Shown: piece by piece, positions 1 through 5,559 of the stretch
Layout: each line of letters begins with the position of its first letter
How positions within the stretch are numbered: position 1 is the stretch's first letter
Assembly (NCBI GenBank): GCA_002389175.1
Contig: DGNZ01000332.1
Span: 1-5,559 of the forward strand
Direction: 5' to 3'
Origin: Rhodospirillaceae bacterium UBA4479
Lineage (GTDB): Bacteria > Pseudomonadota > Alphaproteobacteria > Rhodospirillales > Casp-alpha2
DNA length: 5,559 nucleotides
Notes under the pieces: generated by a model
What the model was told of the DNA's origin: nothing
Databases searched by the model: none
What the model saw: only the letters and a program-made list of their open reading frames with translations
Program-made: the position numbers and the translations under genes

Positions 1-752
1 TCAAGGCAGGAACCAACTGGGTCATGCACATTTGTTATCAGATCACCCAACTCGGTAACGGCCAATTTGATCACATACAGGACGAAATTGCGTGGCCGGA
101 TGCGGCAGAGCCACGCTACTGGCGTGCCTTGTCAGACAGCAACGCAATATGCTCTCCATCTGGACGCCGCGTGATCAAATCGCACTTGCCGGCTGATCTG
201 ATACCTCTGCAAACGAGCACCAAGTACATTGCCGTGACACGCGATCCTCTGGATTGTGCCGCCTCTGGATTTCACTTCTACGCCAATCTGATCCTTGGAC
301 CCGCAACACCACCCCCCGACGTTTGGCTGGACTACTTTGCGTTAGACAGGACTTTCTATGGACCCTGGCACCATTTTACCGCGTCTTGGTGGGCTGAACG
401 TAACCGGAAAAATGTCCTGTTTCTGACCTTCGAGGATTTGAAAGCGCGGCCCCATGACACCATCGTGGATATCGCTCAATTTTTGGAAATCGAGTTGACG
501 CCCGACCAATTGGAAGGCGTCATCGGAAACACGACGATCGAGGCGATGCGCAAGATCAACGACAGGTTTACGCCCGTGCGGCAAAATATCTGGAGCAACC
601 ACAGCGCCAAAATTGTCCGAAAAGGTGCGATGGGCGATGGGCACTCGCTGTTTTCAAGGGAGGCCATCGAACTGTTCCGGAAAAGAACAGCAGTTGGTTT
701 GGAACGCGAAAAAAGCGATTTCCCGCACTACGACCTGCTGCCTGGGCATTAG
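1..752 (+). CDS. PAPS-dependent sulfotransferase, 5' end cut off by window
   Basis: Transfers sulfate from PAPS to a hydroxyl or amine acceptor; the acceptor cannot be told from sequence. The open frame continues leftwards past the ATG at 24: codons from position 3 read KAGTNWV, the 5'-phosphosulfate-binding loop (PKSGTTW in typical family members), so the ATG at 24 is internal and the true start lies upstream, probably a few tens of residues away. Further family signatures follow in order: IKSHLP at 174-191 with the likely catalytic His at 183-185; TRDPLDCAASGFHFY from 237, the 3'-phosphate site with Arg at 240 and Ser at 264; FLTFEDL near 414-437; and a C-terminal RKGAMGD from 618, matching the RKGxxGDW cofactor motif. 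The Lys-to-His distance of 60 residues equals that in human SULT1E1 (K48/H108, from memory). The codon before Lys ends in TC, so it is not the usual Pro. The stop is TAG at 750-752. The gene converges on the alkylsulfatase. Soluble, with no membrane segment seen. Confidence 0.92.
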   Translation, partial: KAGTNWVMHICYQITQLGNGQFDHIQDEIAWPDAAEPRYWRALSDSNAICSPSGRRVIKSHLPADLIPLQTSTKYIAVTRDPLDCAASGFHFYANLILGPATPPPDVWLDYFALDRTFYGPWHHFTASWWAERNRKNVLFLTFEDLKARPHDTIVDIAQFLEIELTPDQLEGVIGNTTIEAMRKINDRFTPVRQNIWSNHSAKIVRKGAMGDGHSLFSREAIELFRKRTAVGLEREKSDFPHYDLLPGH

Positions 753-785
753 TCACCACTAAGACAATCATACGGCGCGCCTCGT

Positions 786-2696
786 CTATGGCTCGATTAT
801 GTTGAACCACAAATCGAACGTGTCGTGCAGGTCAAGATAGGCTTTAAACATCTCGACACTGCCGGTCACCTTAACGGATCCGTCAGCAATGACGTCGTCA
901 ATTAACACGCGTCCGTATGCAATATCGTTCAGCGTTAAACGTGAGAGCGAGACGCTCAAATCCGCCCGATCATTCCATGCATTCACCCTGTTGTTCTCAA
1001 CCTGATTGTTGACGGTGACGACGACCTTTTCGACGGCATCTGTAAGCTCAAAGTTAATCACAAGACTGACATTTTTGGCTTTCGCCGGATCAAGCTTCAC
1101 CGCAAGAAGATTGAAGAAGTCCCAGATCGGCATTGCACGAGCGATGTCCTCGTTTACACCCCCAACGCCAGGTCGTGGTTTAACCCCTTCGTGCAGTTCC
1201 TGGGCGGCACTAAGATAGTAATTTCGCCATAATACGGATTCCGCCTGAAACCCGAGCTGCTCATAGGTTGCGGCGAGCATGTCCCTGCCCGTCTGATTTG
1301 TCGGATCTGCAAACACCAAATGGTTGAGAATAGTTGAGGTCCAACGATAGTCGCCCTCTTCAAAAGCTGTCCACGCTGTGTCCAGCACGGATGCTGCCCC
1401 CCCCATGGCCTTTACATATCGTTTCGCCTCTTCAACCGGCGTATGTGGATTGAGGCTCGCGGGATTACCGTCGAAATAGCCATAGTATTTCTGATAGGTT
1501 GCTTTGAGGTTATGGTTCAAAGTTCCATAATATTCGCGCACGGAAAAGGACCGCTTCATGAATTCAGGTTCTTCAACTTCTTCTGCGATTTCGCGCGGCG
1601 TATACCCAGTATTCGCCAGTCGAAGGGTTTGGTCATGAATGTAGCGATAAATATCGCGTTGTTCTTCGAGGAAGTTGCGGATGTTTTCGTTACCCCACTC
1701 CGGCCAGCAGTGACAGGCGAAGTAGATTTCCGCTTTGTCACCGAATAACACCAGCGACTCGTCAATACACTCTGCCCATAGGAGCGGATCACGCACTTCT
1801 GCGCCCCGCAGGGTCAGGATATTGTGCATCGTGCGGCAAGTCACTTCGGCCATGCACAGCGCTTTGTGCTGCGGAAGATAGAAGGTGAACTCGGCAGGCG
1901 CTTCAGTGCCGGAGGCCATTTGGAAGACAAACTCAACGCCATCAATGGTCATGCGTTCGCCTGTCTTCGATATCTCTATCGTTGGCAGGACAAAGCTTCG
2001 ATTTCCACGCGCATTACCTTTGCCGATACCGGCATCAAGATACCCTGCGGGTCCGGGAGGTACGATCAGGCCAAACTGATACATGGCTCGCCGCGCCATT
2101 TGGTTACCGGCCAGGACTGCTTCGTTCACGGCGTATTTGGTAAACCCTTCGGGCACGATGATCGGAATGTCACCCTTGGCGAGCAGTTCATCCGTTAGAA
2201 CGCCGCGCGACCCGCCGAAGTGATCTGCATGGGTGTGGGTGATTAGAACTGCACTAACAGGTCGTTCTCCCAGATTGTCATTGGCGAGCTTTAGGGCAGC
2301 CTGCGCCGTTTCAATGCAAATCAGGCAATCAATGATGATCCAGCCGGTGTCGCCGCGGACCAGCGTCATAAGAGCCATATCATAGCCCCGGACTTGATAA
2401 ATCCTATCTGCGACTTCGAACAAGCCATGGTTTGCATTAAGTTGCGCTTGACGCCAAAGCGAGGGGTTGGCCGTATCGGGCGCAGGCTCTTTCAAAAAGG
2501 CAAAAGCATGCGTGTCCCAGGCAACCCGGCCATCAGGTGTTTTGATAGGGCCATCAATCGACGCGATGAATCCGCGGCGCGCCTTTTCAAAGTCTTGTTG
2601 ATCAGAAATGGGCAATGCACGCGCGACGCTCTCGTTAGCTGCTTTGGTTACCGCTGTCGCTGTGCCCGATTTGGGCAGGGGGTAGGTCTTTGCCAT
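786..2696 (-). CDS. MBL-fold alkyl/aryl sulfatase (type III, SdsA1/BDS1-like)
   Basis: A zinc-dependent sulfatase expected to hydrolyse organic sulfate esters to alcohol plus sulfate. The protein has 636 residues, close to the usual 630-660. An N-terminal family block, NPSLWRQAQLNANHGLFEVA (77-96), precedes the metallo-beta-lactamase domain. The metal motif THTHADHFGG gives H154, H156, D158 and H159. Further predicted ligands are E265 (GTEAP), E284 (CMAE) and H329 (ACHCWPEWG), with the same spacing as E280, E299 and H344 recalled for SdsA1. An alkylsulfatase dimerisation domain spans about 375-510 and includes YYGTLNHN and YFDGNPASLNPH. An SCP2-like C-terminal domain spans about 515-632 and ends in FNIIEP. 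No signal peptide is apparent (MAKTYPLPKSGT...), so it is probably cytoplasmic, unlike secreted SdsA1. The start is supported by AAAGGA at 2704-2709, 7 bases before ATG. Oddities are extra cysteines at 124, 127, 281, 287, 328 and 330, several at positions that I recall as other residues in the family. It is the last gene of the three-gene minus-strand set. Confidence 0.95.
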   Translation of the reverse strand: MAKTYPLPKSGTATAVTKAANESVARALPISDQQDFEKARRGFIASIDGPIKTPDGRVAWDTHAFAFLKEPAPDTANPSLWRQAQLNANHGLFEVADRIYQVRGYDMALMTLVRGDTGWIIIDCLICIETAQAALKLANDNLGERPVSAVLITHTHADHFGGSRGVLTDELLAKGDIPIIVPEGFTKYAVNEAVLAGNQMARRAMYQFGLIVPPGPAGYLDAGIGKGNARGNRSFVLPTIEISKTGERMTIDGVEFVFQMASGTEAPAEFTFYLPQHKALCMAEVTCRTMHNILTLRGAEVRDPLLWAECIDESLVLFGDKAEIYFACHCWPEWGNENIRNFLEEQRDIYRYIHDQTLRLANTGYTPREIAEEVEEPEFMKRSFSVREYYGTLNHNLKATYQKYYGYFDGNPASLNPHTPVEEAKRYVKAMGGAASVLDTAWTAFEEGDYRWTSTILNHLVFADPTNQTGRDMLAATYEQLGFQAESVLWRNYYLSAAQELHEGVKPRPGVGGVNEDIARAMPIWDFFNLLAVKLDPAKAKNVSLVINFELTDAVEKVVVTVNNQVENNRVNAWNDRADLSVSLSRLTLNDIAYGRVLIDDVIADGSVKVTGSVEMFKAYLDLHDTFDLWFNIIEP

Positions 2697-2703
2697 GTCG
2701 TTG

Positions 2704-2709
2704 TCCTTT
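2704..2709 (-). promoter_or_regulatory. Ribosome binding site of the alkylsulfatase
   Basis: Minus-strand AAAGGA lies 7 bases before the ATG at 2696, an ideal spacing. It supports this start, and therefore a protein without an N-terminal secretion signal. Confidence 0.65.
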
Positions 2710-2736
2710 GTCGTCGCTCGTGTGTTGCTCGTTCCA

Positions 2737-2755
2737 GATTTTCCATCGCCAAACA
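2737..2755 (-). repeat. Upstream motif copy 3 (TGTTTGGCGATGGAAAATC) before the sulfatase gene
   Basis: The first 13 bases are identical to the copy before the GMC gene, and the remainder matches the copy before the GST gene. The near edge of the core is 47 bases from the sulfatase ATG. Confidence 0.45.
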
Positions 2756-2793
2756 GAGTGTTGATTGCCTACTCCCTGACAGGCATGTCCTCA

Positions 2794-2812
2794 TGATTTT
2801 TGTGCAAAATCA
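2794..2812. repeat. 7-base perfect inverted repeat between the GST and sulfatase genes
   Basis: TGATTTT and AAAATCA flank a 5-base centre (TGTGC). The stem is AT-rich and not followed by a T-run in the minus direction, so a rho-independent terminator is unlikely. It could be a protein-binding site or an RNA processing hairpin in the 178-base gap. No convincing promoter was found in this gap. Confidence 0.35.
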
Positions 2813-2874
2813 GTTTGGACATGCTGTGCCGTTTAAACACCCCCAGGTTGGAAAACCCGGAGATCACTCCAATA

Positions 2875-3660
2875 TCAGGTCTTGTCATGGCCCCAAGTTG
2901 ACTCACGGATCCACTTGAGAAATGCTTCATCAAATTGTGGCCGAGCACTGACCCGCTCATACCAAGCATTGATATTTGGATACCGGTCGAAATCAAAGCC
3001 GCCTATCGTCATCGTTGTATATGTCGGCCCCCAAGAAATGTCCGCCAAAGTATAGGTGTTGCCCACGATCCAGTCTGAATTGGAAAGCTTCTGTTCCATC
3101 TTTTCAAAAATGCTATCCATCAGTTTGGTGGCTTCGTCGGCGTCTTCTTGCGTTAGCGATGATCCGGGCGCGCCGTGTTTTGCGTGAAACGCCTTAAGTT
3201 CCGGATCTGTTTGCAATGCTTGATATCGCTGAAATTCTTCGTCGGATTTCTTCAAAATCTTAGCAACGCGCTTGAAGTACTGCAGCGTTTTAATCCCAGG
3301 CAGATGAATCTCGCCCGATGTCTTGAGCCACCAGTCGATTTCCAACTGTTCTTCATCAGACACATTGCGGAACCCTGGCTCTGGAAACTTCTCTTCAAGG
3401 TAGGCCAGTATGTCATTGGACTCCGTCACAACGACACCGTCATGCACCAACGCAGGGACCAGTCCTTTTGGATTTATCCCAAAGTATTCTTCGCTCACAT
3501 TGTCCTTTTCTTTAAGGCTGAGATGATGACTTACCCAAGGAAGTTCTTTCTCTCCTAGAAGCAATCGCACCCTTGCAGAGCAATTTGATCTGTCGGAGTG
3601 ATAGAGGTGCAGCCCCTCGAAATCGAGTACGGATTTATTGGTTGGTTCCACGATTGGCAT
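2875..3660 (-). CDS. Glutathione S-transferase family protein
   Basis: A 261-residue cytosolic-type GST, longer than the common 200-230. After a leader of about 16 residues, the thioredoxin-like domain (about 17-95) has HLYHSDRSNCSARVRLLL, with Ser25/Cys27/Ser28 in the usual catalytic region. It also has NPKGLVPAL with the cis-proline at 69, and VVVTESNDILAYLEEKFPEP with Glu80-Ser81, which normally hold the gamma-glutamyl part of glutathione. The helical domain carries the N-capping motif of the family in YTLADIS (203-209) and ends with YPNINAWYERVSARPQFDEA. The N-terminal half and the SDEEF segment (139-143) before a long inter-helical stretch resemble LigF-type beta-etherases, but I recall this similarity rather than having aligned it. 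AGGAG at 3672-3676 lies 11 bases before the ATG, a slightly long spacing, and no other nearby start exists. It begins 54 bases after the GMC oxidoreductase stop, so co-transcription is likely. Substrate unknown: it may cleave an ether, conjugate an electrophile or detoxify an aldehyde. Confidence 0.93.
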   Translation of the reverse strand: MPIVEPTNKSVLDFEGLHLYHSDRSNCSARVRLLLGEKELPWVSHHLSLKEKDNVSEEYFGINPKGLVPALVHDGVVVTESNDILAYLEEKFPEPGFRNVSDEEQLEIDWWLKTSGEIHLPGIKTLQYFKRVAKILKKSDEEFQRYQALQTDPELKAFHAKHGAPGSSLTQEDADEATKLMDSIFEKMEQKLSNSDWIVGNTYTLADISWGPTYTTMTIGGFDFDRYPNINAWYERVSARPQFDEAFLKWIRESTWGHDKT

Positions 3661-3671
3661 TGTCTTTTATT

Positions 3672-3676
3672 CTCCT
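3672..3676 (-). promoter_or_regulatory. Ribosome binding site of the GST
   Basis: Minus-strand AGGAG lies 11 bases before the ATG at 3660. The core is strong and the spacing is a little long. Confidence 0.6.
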
Positions 3677-3689
3677 GTTTTAATTGAGT

Positions 3690-3705
3690 GATTTTTCCAT
3701 AGCCA
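3690..3705 (-). repeat. Upstream motif copy 2 (TGGCTATGGAAAAATC) before the GST gene
   Basis: A degenerate copy of the motif, located in the 54-base gap between the GMC stop and the GST start. The TGGCTATGG core (3697-3705) is 37 bases from the GST ATG. It shares the ATGGAAAA(A)TC extension with the sulfatase copy, apart from one extra A. Confidence 0.35.
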
Positions 3706-3714
3706 CGCGATCAA

Positions 3715-5319
3715 CTAAGCGTCCTCCAGAATGAAGTCGGCGCCGCGATCGGCGATCATCATTGTCGGGGCATTTGTGTTTCCGGAAACGAGCATGGGCA
3801 TCACTGAACAATCGGCGACGCGTAGTCCTTCAACGCCGTTCACCTTCAGCCGAATGTCAACCACGGCTTGGTCGTCAGTGCCCATCCGACAGGTTCCAGC
3901 AGGGTGATAGATGGTCCTCGCCTGATCCCTAATAGCGTCGTCCAGCGTGTTAGAGCCAACAGTGGTCGAAACATCAGGCCCAGGCCAGATCACCTCACTC
4001 AATATCTCTTTAAGCTGCGGCTGCTCGCAAATCTCACGCGCCAGACGAACCCCCCTTCGTAGGGTGTCCAAATCATCTTCAGTCTGGAGAACCTGCGCTT
4101 CGAATTTTGGCGGGTCTTCAGGGTCGGTTGATGCCAGCATCAGACGCCCCCGAGATTTTGGCCGCATGGTCATCGGGTGAACATGAAAAGAATGGCAAGA
4201 AAGTGGCCCTTCCCCGGGTGCACCCGGTGCGAAAGGGGCAAAATTCATCTGCACGTCCGGTCGGCCATCGCCATCCGTGTCGACGCAGGCGCCAGCCGCC
4301 AAGAGATTAGACGTCAGCAATCCGCGCCGAAAAACGAAATAGTCGATGCCATTTTTGAGTGCCGCAAGACCTCTGTCAGCATTTTGGTAGCCGATATTTT
4401 CCTTTAGCCTGTATGTGACCGGTGTCCCGACATGGTCCTGGTAATTGGCACCGACTTCTGGCGCATCATGCACAGGCGCGATTCCATGGCGGTTCAGTTC
4501 GGCGCCGGGGCCGATCCCGGACAGCATCAACAGCTTCGGGCTGTGGAAAGAGCCCGCCGTCAGAATGATCTCTTTTCGCGCCCGCACAACCCTTTCTTCG
4601 CCTCCGCTTGTGACTTCTAACGCAGTTGCTCGACGACCCTCAAAACGTATCTTGCCCGCGATGGTATCTGTCAGAATGGTCAGTTGTTGGTGACTTACAA
4701 TAGGTTTGAGAAAACACGTGGCCGCCGACTGGCGACGACCGGCATACGCGGTTGCCTGATACCATCCGGCGCCCGCTTGGGTTTTACCGTTGAAATCATC
4801 GTTCCAGCCCAGCCCAGCGGAAAGTGCTGCATCCAGAGCAATCTCGTTTACAGGATGTTTGTACTCGGGGCTCGCGACAACCAAAGCCCCATCCTGGCCG
4901 TGGAAGGGTGTCCCAAGATGAACGTTCTTTTCTTGCCGGACAAAAACCGGCAAAACATCCTTGTAACCCCAACCGTCGCAGCCATGAAGGTTCTCCCAGT
5001 CATCGTAATCGTCAGCCTGGCCGCGCATGTAAATCATGGCGTTGACCGAAGAGCCTCCACCGACAACGCGCCCCTGCGGAACAGCAAAGCGTTTGCCACT
5101 TATCGTTTCGTCAGGTTCTGACAGAACCGCATCAATGTCGTTGGATTGATGTGCCTTAAAATAGGTCGCAGGTATGTGGATCCAGCGATTAACGTCCATT
5201 CGGCCCCGCTCAACCAAGGCCACCGAAAACCGGCCATCACGAACCAGACGGTTTGCCAGAACGCACCCGGCTGATCCGGCGCCAACTATGATGTAGTCGA
5301 ATTCACTTTCCTCAACCAT
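3715..5319 (-). CDS. GMC-family FAD-dependent alcohol dehydrogenase (choline dehydrogenase-like)
   Basis: A flavoprotein expected to oxidise a primary alcohol to an aldehyde. Residues are numbered from the ATG at 5319 (534 residues). The FAD-binding beta-alpha-beta motif is YIIVGAGSAG with Gly13, Gly15 and Gly18, followed by Glu37 for the ribose. GMC signature 1 is GRVVGGGSSVNAMIYMRG (about 84-101) and signature 2 is GSFHSPKLLMLSGIG (256-270). The C-terminal catalytic pair is His472 in YHPAGTCRMG and Asn516 in SGNTNAP, 44 residues apart as recalled for choline oxidase H466/N510. The open frame extends to a GTG at 5328, but AGGTG at 5326-5330 lies 6 bases before the ATG at 5319 and overlaps that GTG, so the ATG is preferred. 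No bet genes are nearby, so choline as substrate is not supported. A DTDGDGRPD segment (347-355) looks like a calcium-loop half-motif. First gene of the minus-strand set; its likely partner role is oxidising the alcohol released by the sulfatase. Confidence 0.95.
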   Translation of the reverse strand: MVEESEFDYIIVGAGSAGCVLANRLVRDGRFSVALVERGRMDVNRWIHIPATYFKAHQSNDIDAVLSEPDETISGKRFAVPQGRVVGGGSSVNAMIYMRGQADDYDDWENLHGCDGWGYKDVLPVFVRQEKNVHLGTPFHGQDGALVVASPEYKHPVNEIALDAALSAGLGWNDDFNGKTQAGAGWYQATAYAGRRQSAATCFLKPIVSHQQLTILTDTIAGKIRFEGRRATALEVTSGGEERVVRARKEIILTAGSFHSPKLLMLSGIGPGAELNRHGIAPVHDAPEVGANYQDHVGTPVTYRLKENIGYQNADRGLAALKNGIDYFVFRRGLLTSNLLAAGACVDTDGDGRPDVQMNFAPFAPGAPGEGPLSCHSFHVHPMTMRPKSRGRLMLASTDPEDPPKFEAQVLQTEDDLDTLRRGVRLAREICEQPQLKEILSEVIWPGPDVSTTVGSNTLDDAIRDQARTIYHPAGTCRMGTDDQAVVDIRLKVNGVEGLRVADCSVMPMLVSGNTNAPTMMIADRGADFILEDA

Positions 5320-5325
5320 GGAAGA

Positions 5326-5330
5326 CACCT
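5326..5330 (-). promoter_or_regulatory. Ribosome binding site that decides the GMC oxidoreductase start
   Basis: On the minus strand AGGTG sits 6 bases (TCTTCC) upstream of the ATG at 5319. It overlaps the alternative in-frame GTG at 5326-5328, which has no purine-rich site in front of it. This favours ATG 5319 over GTG 5328, shortening the longest reading by three residues. Confidence 0.6.
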
Positions 5331-5360
5331 GTATTCATTTCAACCCGCCCAAAAGCCTGA

Positions 5361-5373
5361 CCATCGCCAAACA
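5361..5373 (-). repeat. Upstream motif copy 1 (TGTTTGGCGATGG) before the GMC gene
   Basis: This 13-base sequence recurs exactly at 2743-2755 in front of the sulfatase gene. Its near edge is 42 bases from the GMC ATG. See the finding on the shared upstream motif. Confidence 0.45.
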
Positions 5374-5471
5374 AGATCCCTGTGAAAAGCAGATTGCACG
5401 CGCGCTCGATGTAAATCTCGCGCACTGACCCAAAACTAAGATGTCAGATCTGCAACACACAGCCCCAAAAC

Positions 5472-5487
5472 AAGAATTAGTATTCTT
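5472..5487. promoter_or_regulatory. Perfect inverted repeat overlapping the candidate -10: possible operator
   Basis: AAGAAT-TAGT-ATTCTT is a perfect 6-base inverted repeat with a 4-base centre. It overlaps the -10 region of the candidate promoter, where a repressor dimer would block transcription. A second, wider pair (ATTAGT at 5476-5481 and ACTAAT at 5501-5506) overlaps it. The region is AT-rich, which raises the chance of accidental symmetry. No regulator gene is in the window. Confidence 0.35.
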
Positions 5488-5512
5488 ATTATTATTTAAA
5501 ACTAATCGTCAA
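5484..5512 (-). promoter_or_regulatory. Candidate sigma-70-type promoter for the GMC-GST-sulfatase set
   Basis: On the minus strand TTGACG (5507-5512) matches the -35 consensus in five of six bases. It is followed by a very AT-rich stretch with poor -10 candidates: TAATAA (5486-5491) at 15-base spacing or ATAAGA (5484-5489) at 17-base spacing. Transcription from here would give a leader of about 160 bases before the GMC start. The -35 is good and the -10 is uncertain, so this is a plausible promoter only. Confidence 0.35.
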
Positions 5513-5559
5513 GCTTTTTTCTTGTCCCAGGTTAAGTGCGCGCAGGATTAAGACCTCCT

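Larger units (their letters stand above)
5374..5559. other. AT-rich non-coding upstream region at the right window edge
   Basis: No convincing gene is visible here. It holds the candidate promoter and inverted repeat described separately. At the extreme right, the minus strand begins AGGAGGTCTTAA, which may be the tail of a gene beyond the window (reading ...RRS then stop) or an unused ribosome-binding-like sequence; the window ends too soon to tell. Confidence 0.4.

Noticed and set aside
753..785. Bidirectional terminator in the convergent gap
   Set aside because: The 33 bases contain only a palindromic GGCGCGCC and no stem followed by a T-run on either strand.
2837..2870. Terminator after the GST gene (GGAGATCACTCC and GGTTGGAAAACC hairpins)
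   Set aside because: Stems are only 4 bases or interrupted, and no T-run follows in the minus direction.
2394..2918. 174-codon plus-strand open frame antisense to the sulfatase N-terminus
   Set aside because: It lies almost wholly opposite well-conserved sulfatase codons, shows no recognisable domain and has many Arg/Cys residues typical of a shadow frame.
4684..5121. 145-codon plus-strand open frame antisense to the GMC gene
   Set aside because: It is opposite conserved FAD-domain sequence of the GMC enzyme, has no recognisable motif and shows shadow-like composition.
3715..5319. Calling the GMC enzyme choline dehydrogenase BetA
   Set aside because: General GMC signatures fit, but no betaine-pathway neighbours are present and the family covers many alcohols, so the specific symbol is not supported.
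5312..5425. 37-codon minus-strand frame from a GTG, overlapping the GMC start by 8 bases
   Set aside because: The overlap would allow translational coupling, but there is no ribosome binding site, the start is GTG and the peptide is not recognisable. Not strong enough to call as a gene.
5396..5425. GC-rich hairpin in the leader (GCGCG ... CGCGC)
   Set aside because: The 5-base stem has a 14-base loop in low-complexity GCGC sequence, so it is weak and likely accidental. No riboswitch pattern was recognised.

Overview
The window is a stretch of bacterial chromosome or contig of roughly balanced base composition, with no RNA genes, mobile elements or CRISPR arrays visible. Protein styles (choline-dehydrogenase-like GMC oxidoreductase, SdsA1/BDS1-type alkylsulfatase, GST and a PAPS sulfotransferase) and the clear Shine-Dalgarno sites suggest a proteobacterium, most likely an alphaproteobacterium. 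This placement is inferred from protein flavour only; no phylogenetic marker is present.

Layout: (1) 1-752, plus strand, a PAPS-dependent sulfotransferase whose 5' end lies outside the window. (2) After a 33-base convergent gap, three genes on the minus strand, read from right to left: a GMC-family FAD alcohol dehydrogenase (5319-3715), a glutathione S-transferase (3660-2875) and an MBL-fold alkyl/aryl sulfatase (2696-786). The gaps are 54 and 178 bases and all three genes have recognisable ribosome binding sites. (3) 5320-5559, a non-coding AT-rich upstream region with a candidate promoter and an overlapping perfect inverted repeat.

How the genes may work together (inference): the sulfatase would release an alcohol and sulfate from a sulfate ester, and the GMC enzyme could oxidise the freed alcohol to an aldehyde. 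The GST, whose N-terminal domain resembles LigF-type beta-etherases, could cleave an ether or conjugate a reactive product. The sulfotransferase facing this set does the opposite chemistry, transferring sulfate from PAPS to a hydroxyl. The sulfatase lacks a visible signal peptide and is probably cytoplasmic, unlike secreted SdsA1, so the substrate would be intracellular or imported.

The most notable non-coding signal is a short motif, TGGC[G/T]ATGG on the minus strand, found once upstream of each of the three minus-strand genes, 36-46 bases before the start codon. Two copies share 13 identical bases and two share an A-rich extension. This suggests a shared regulatory element. The sulfatase also has an unusual cluster of cysteines at positions near its metal site.
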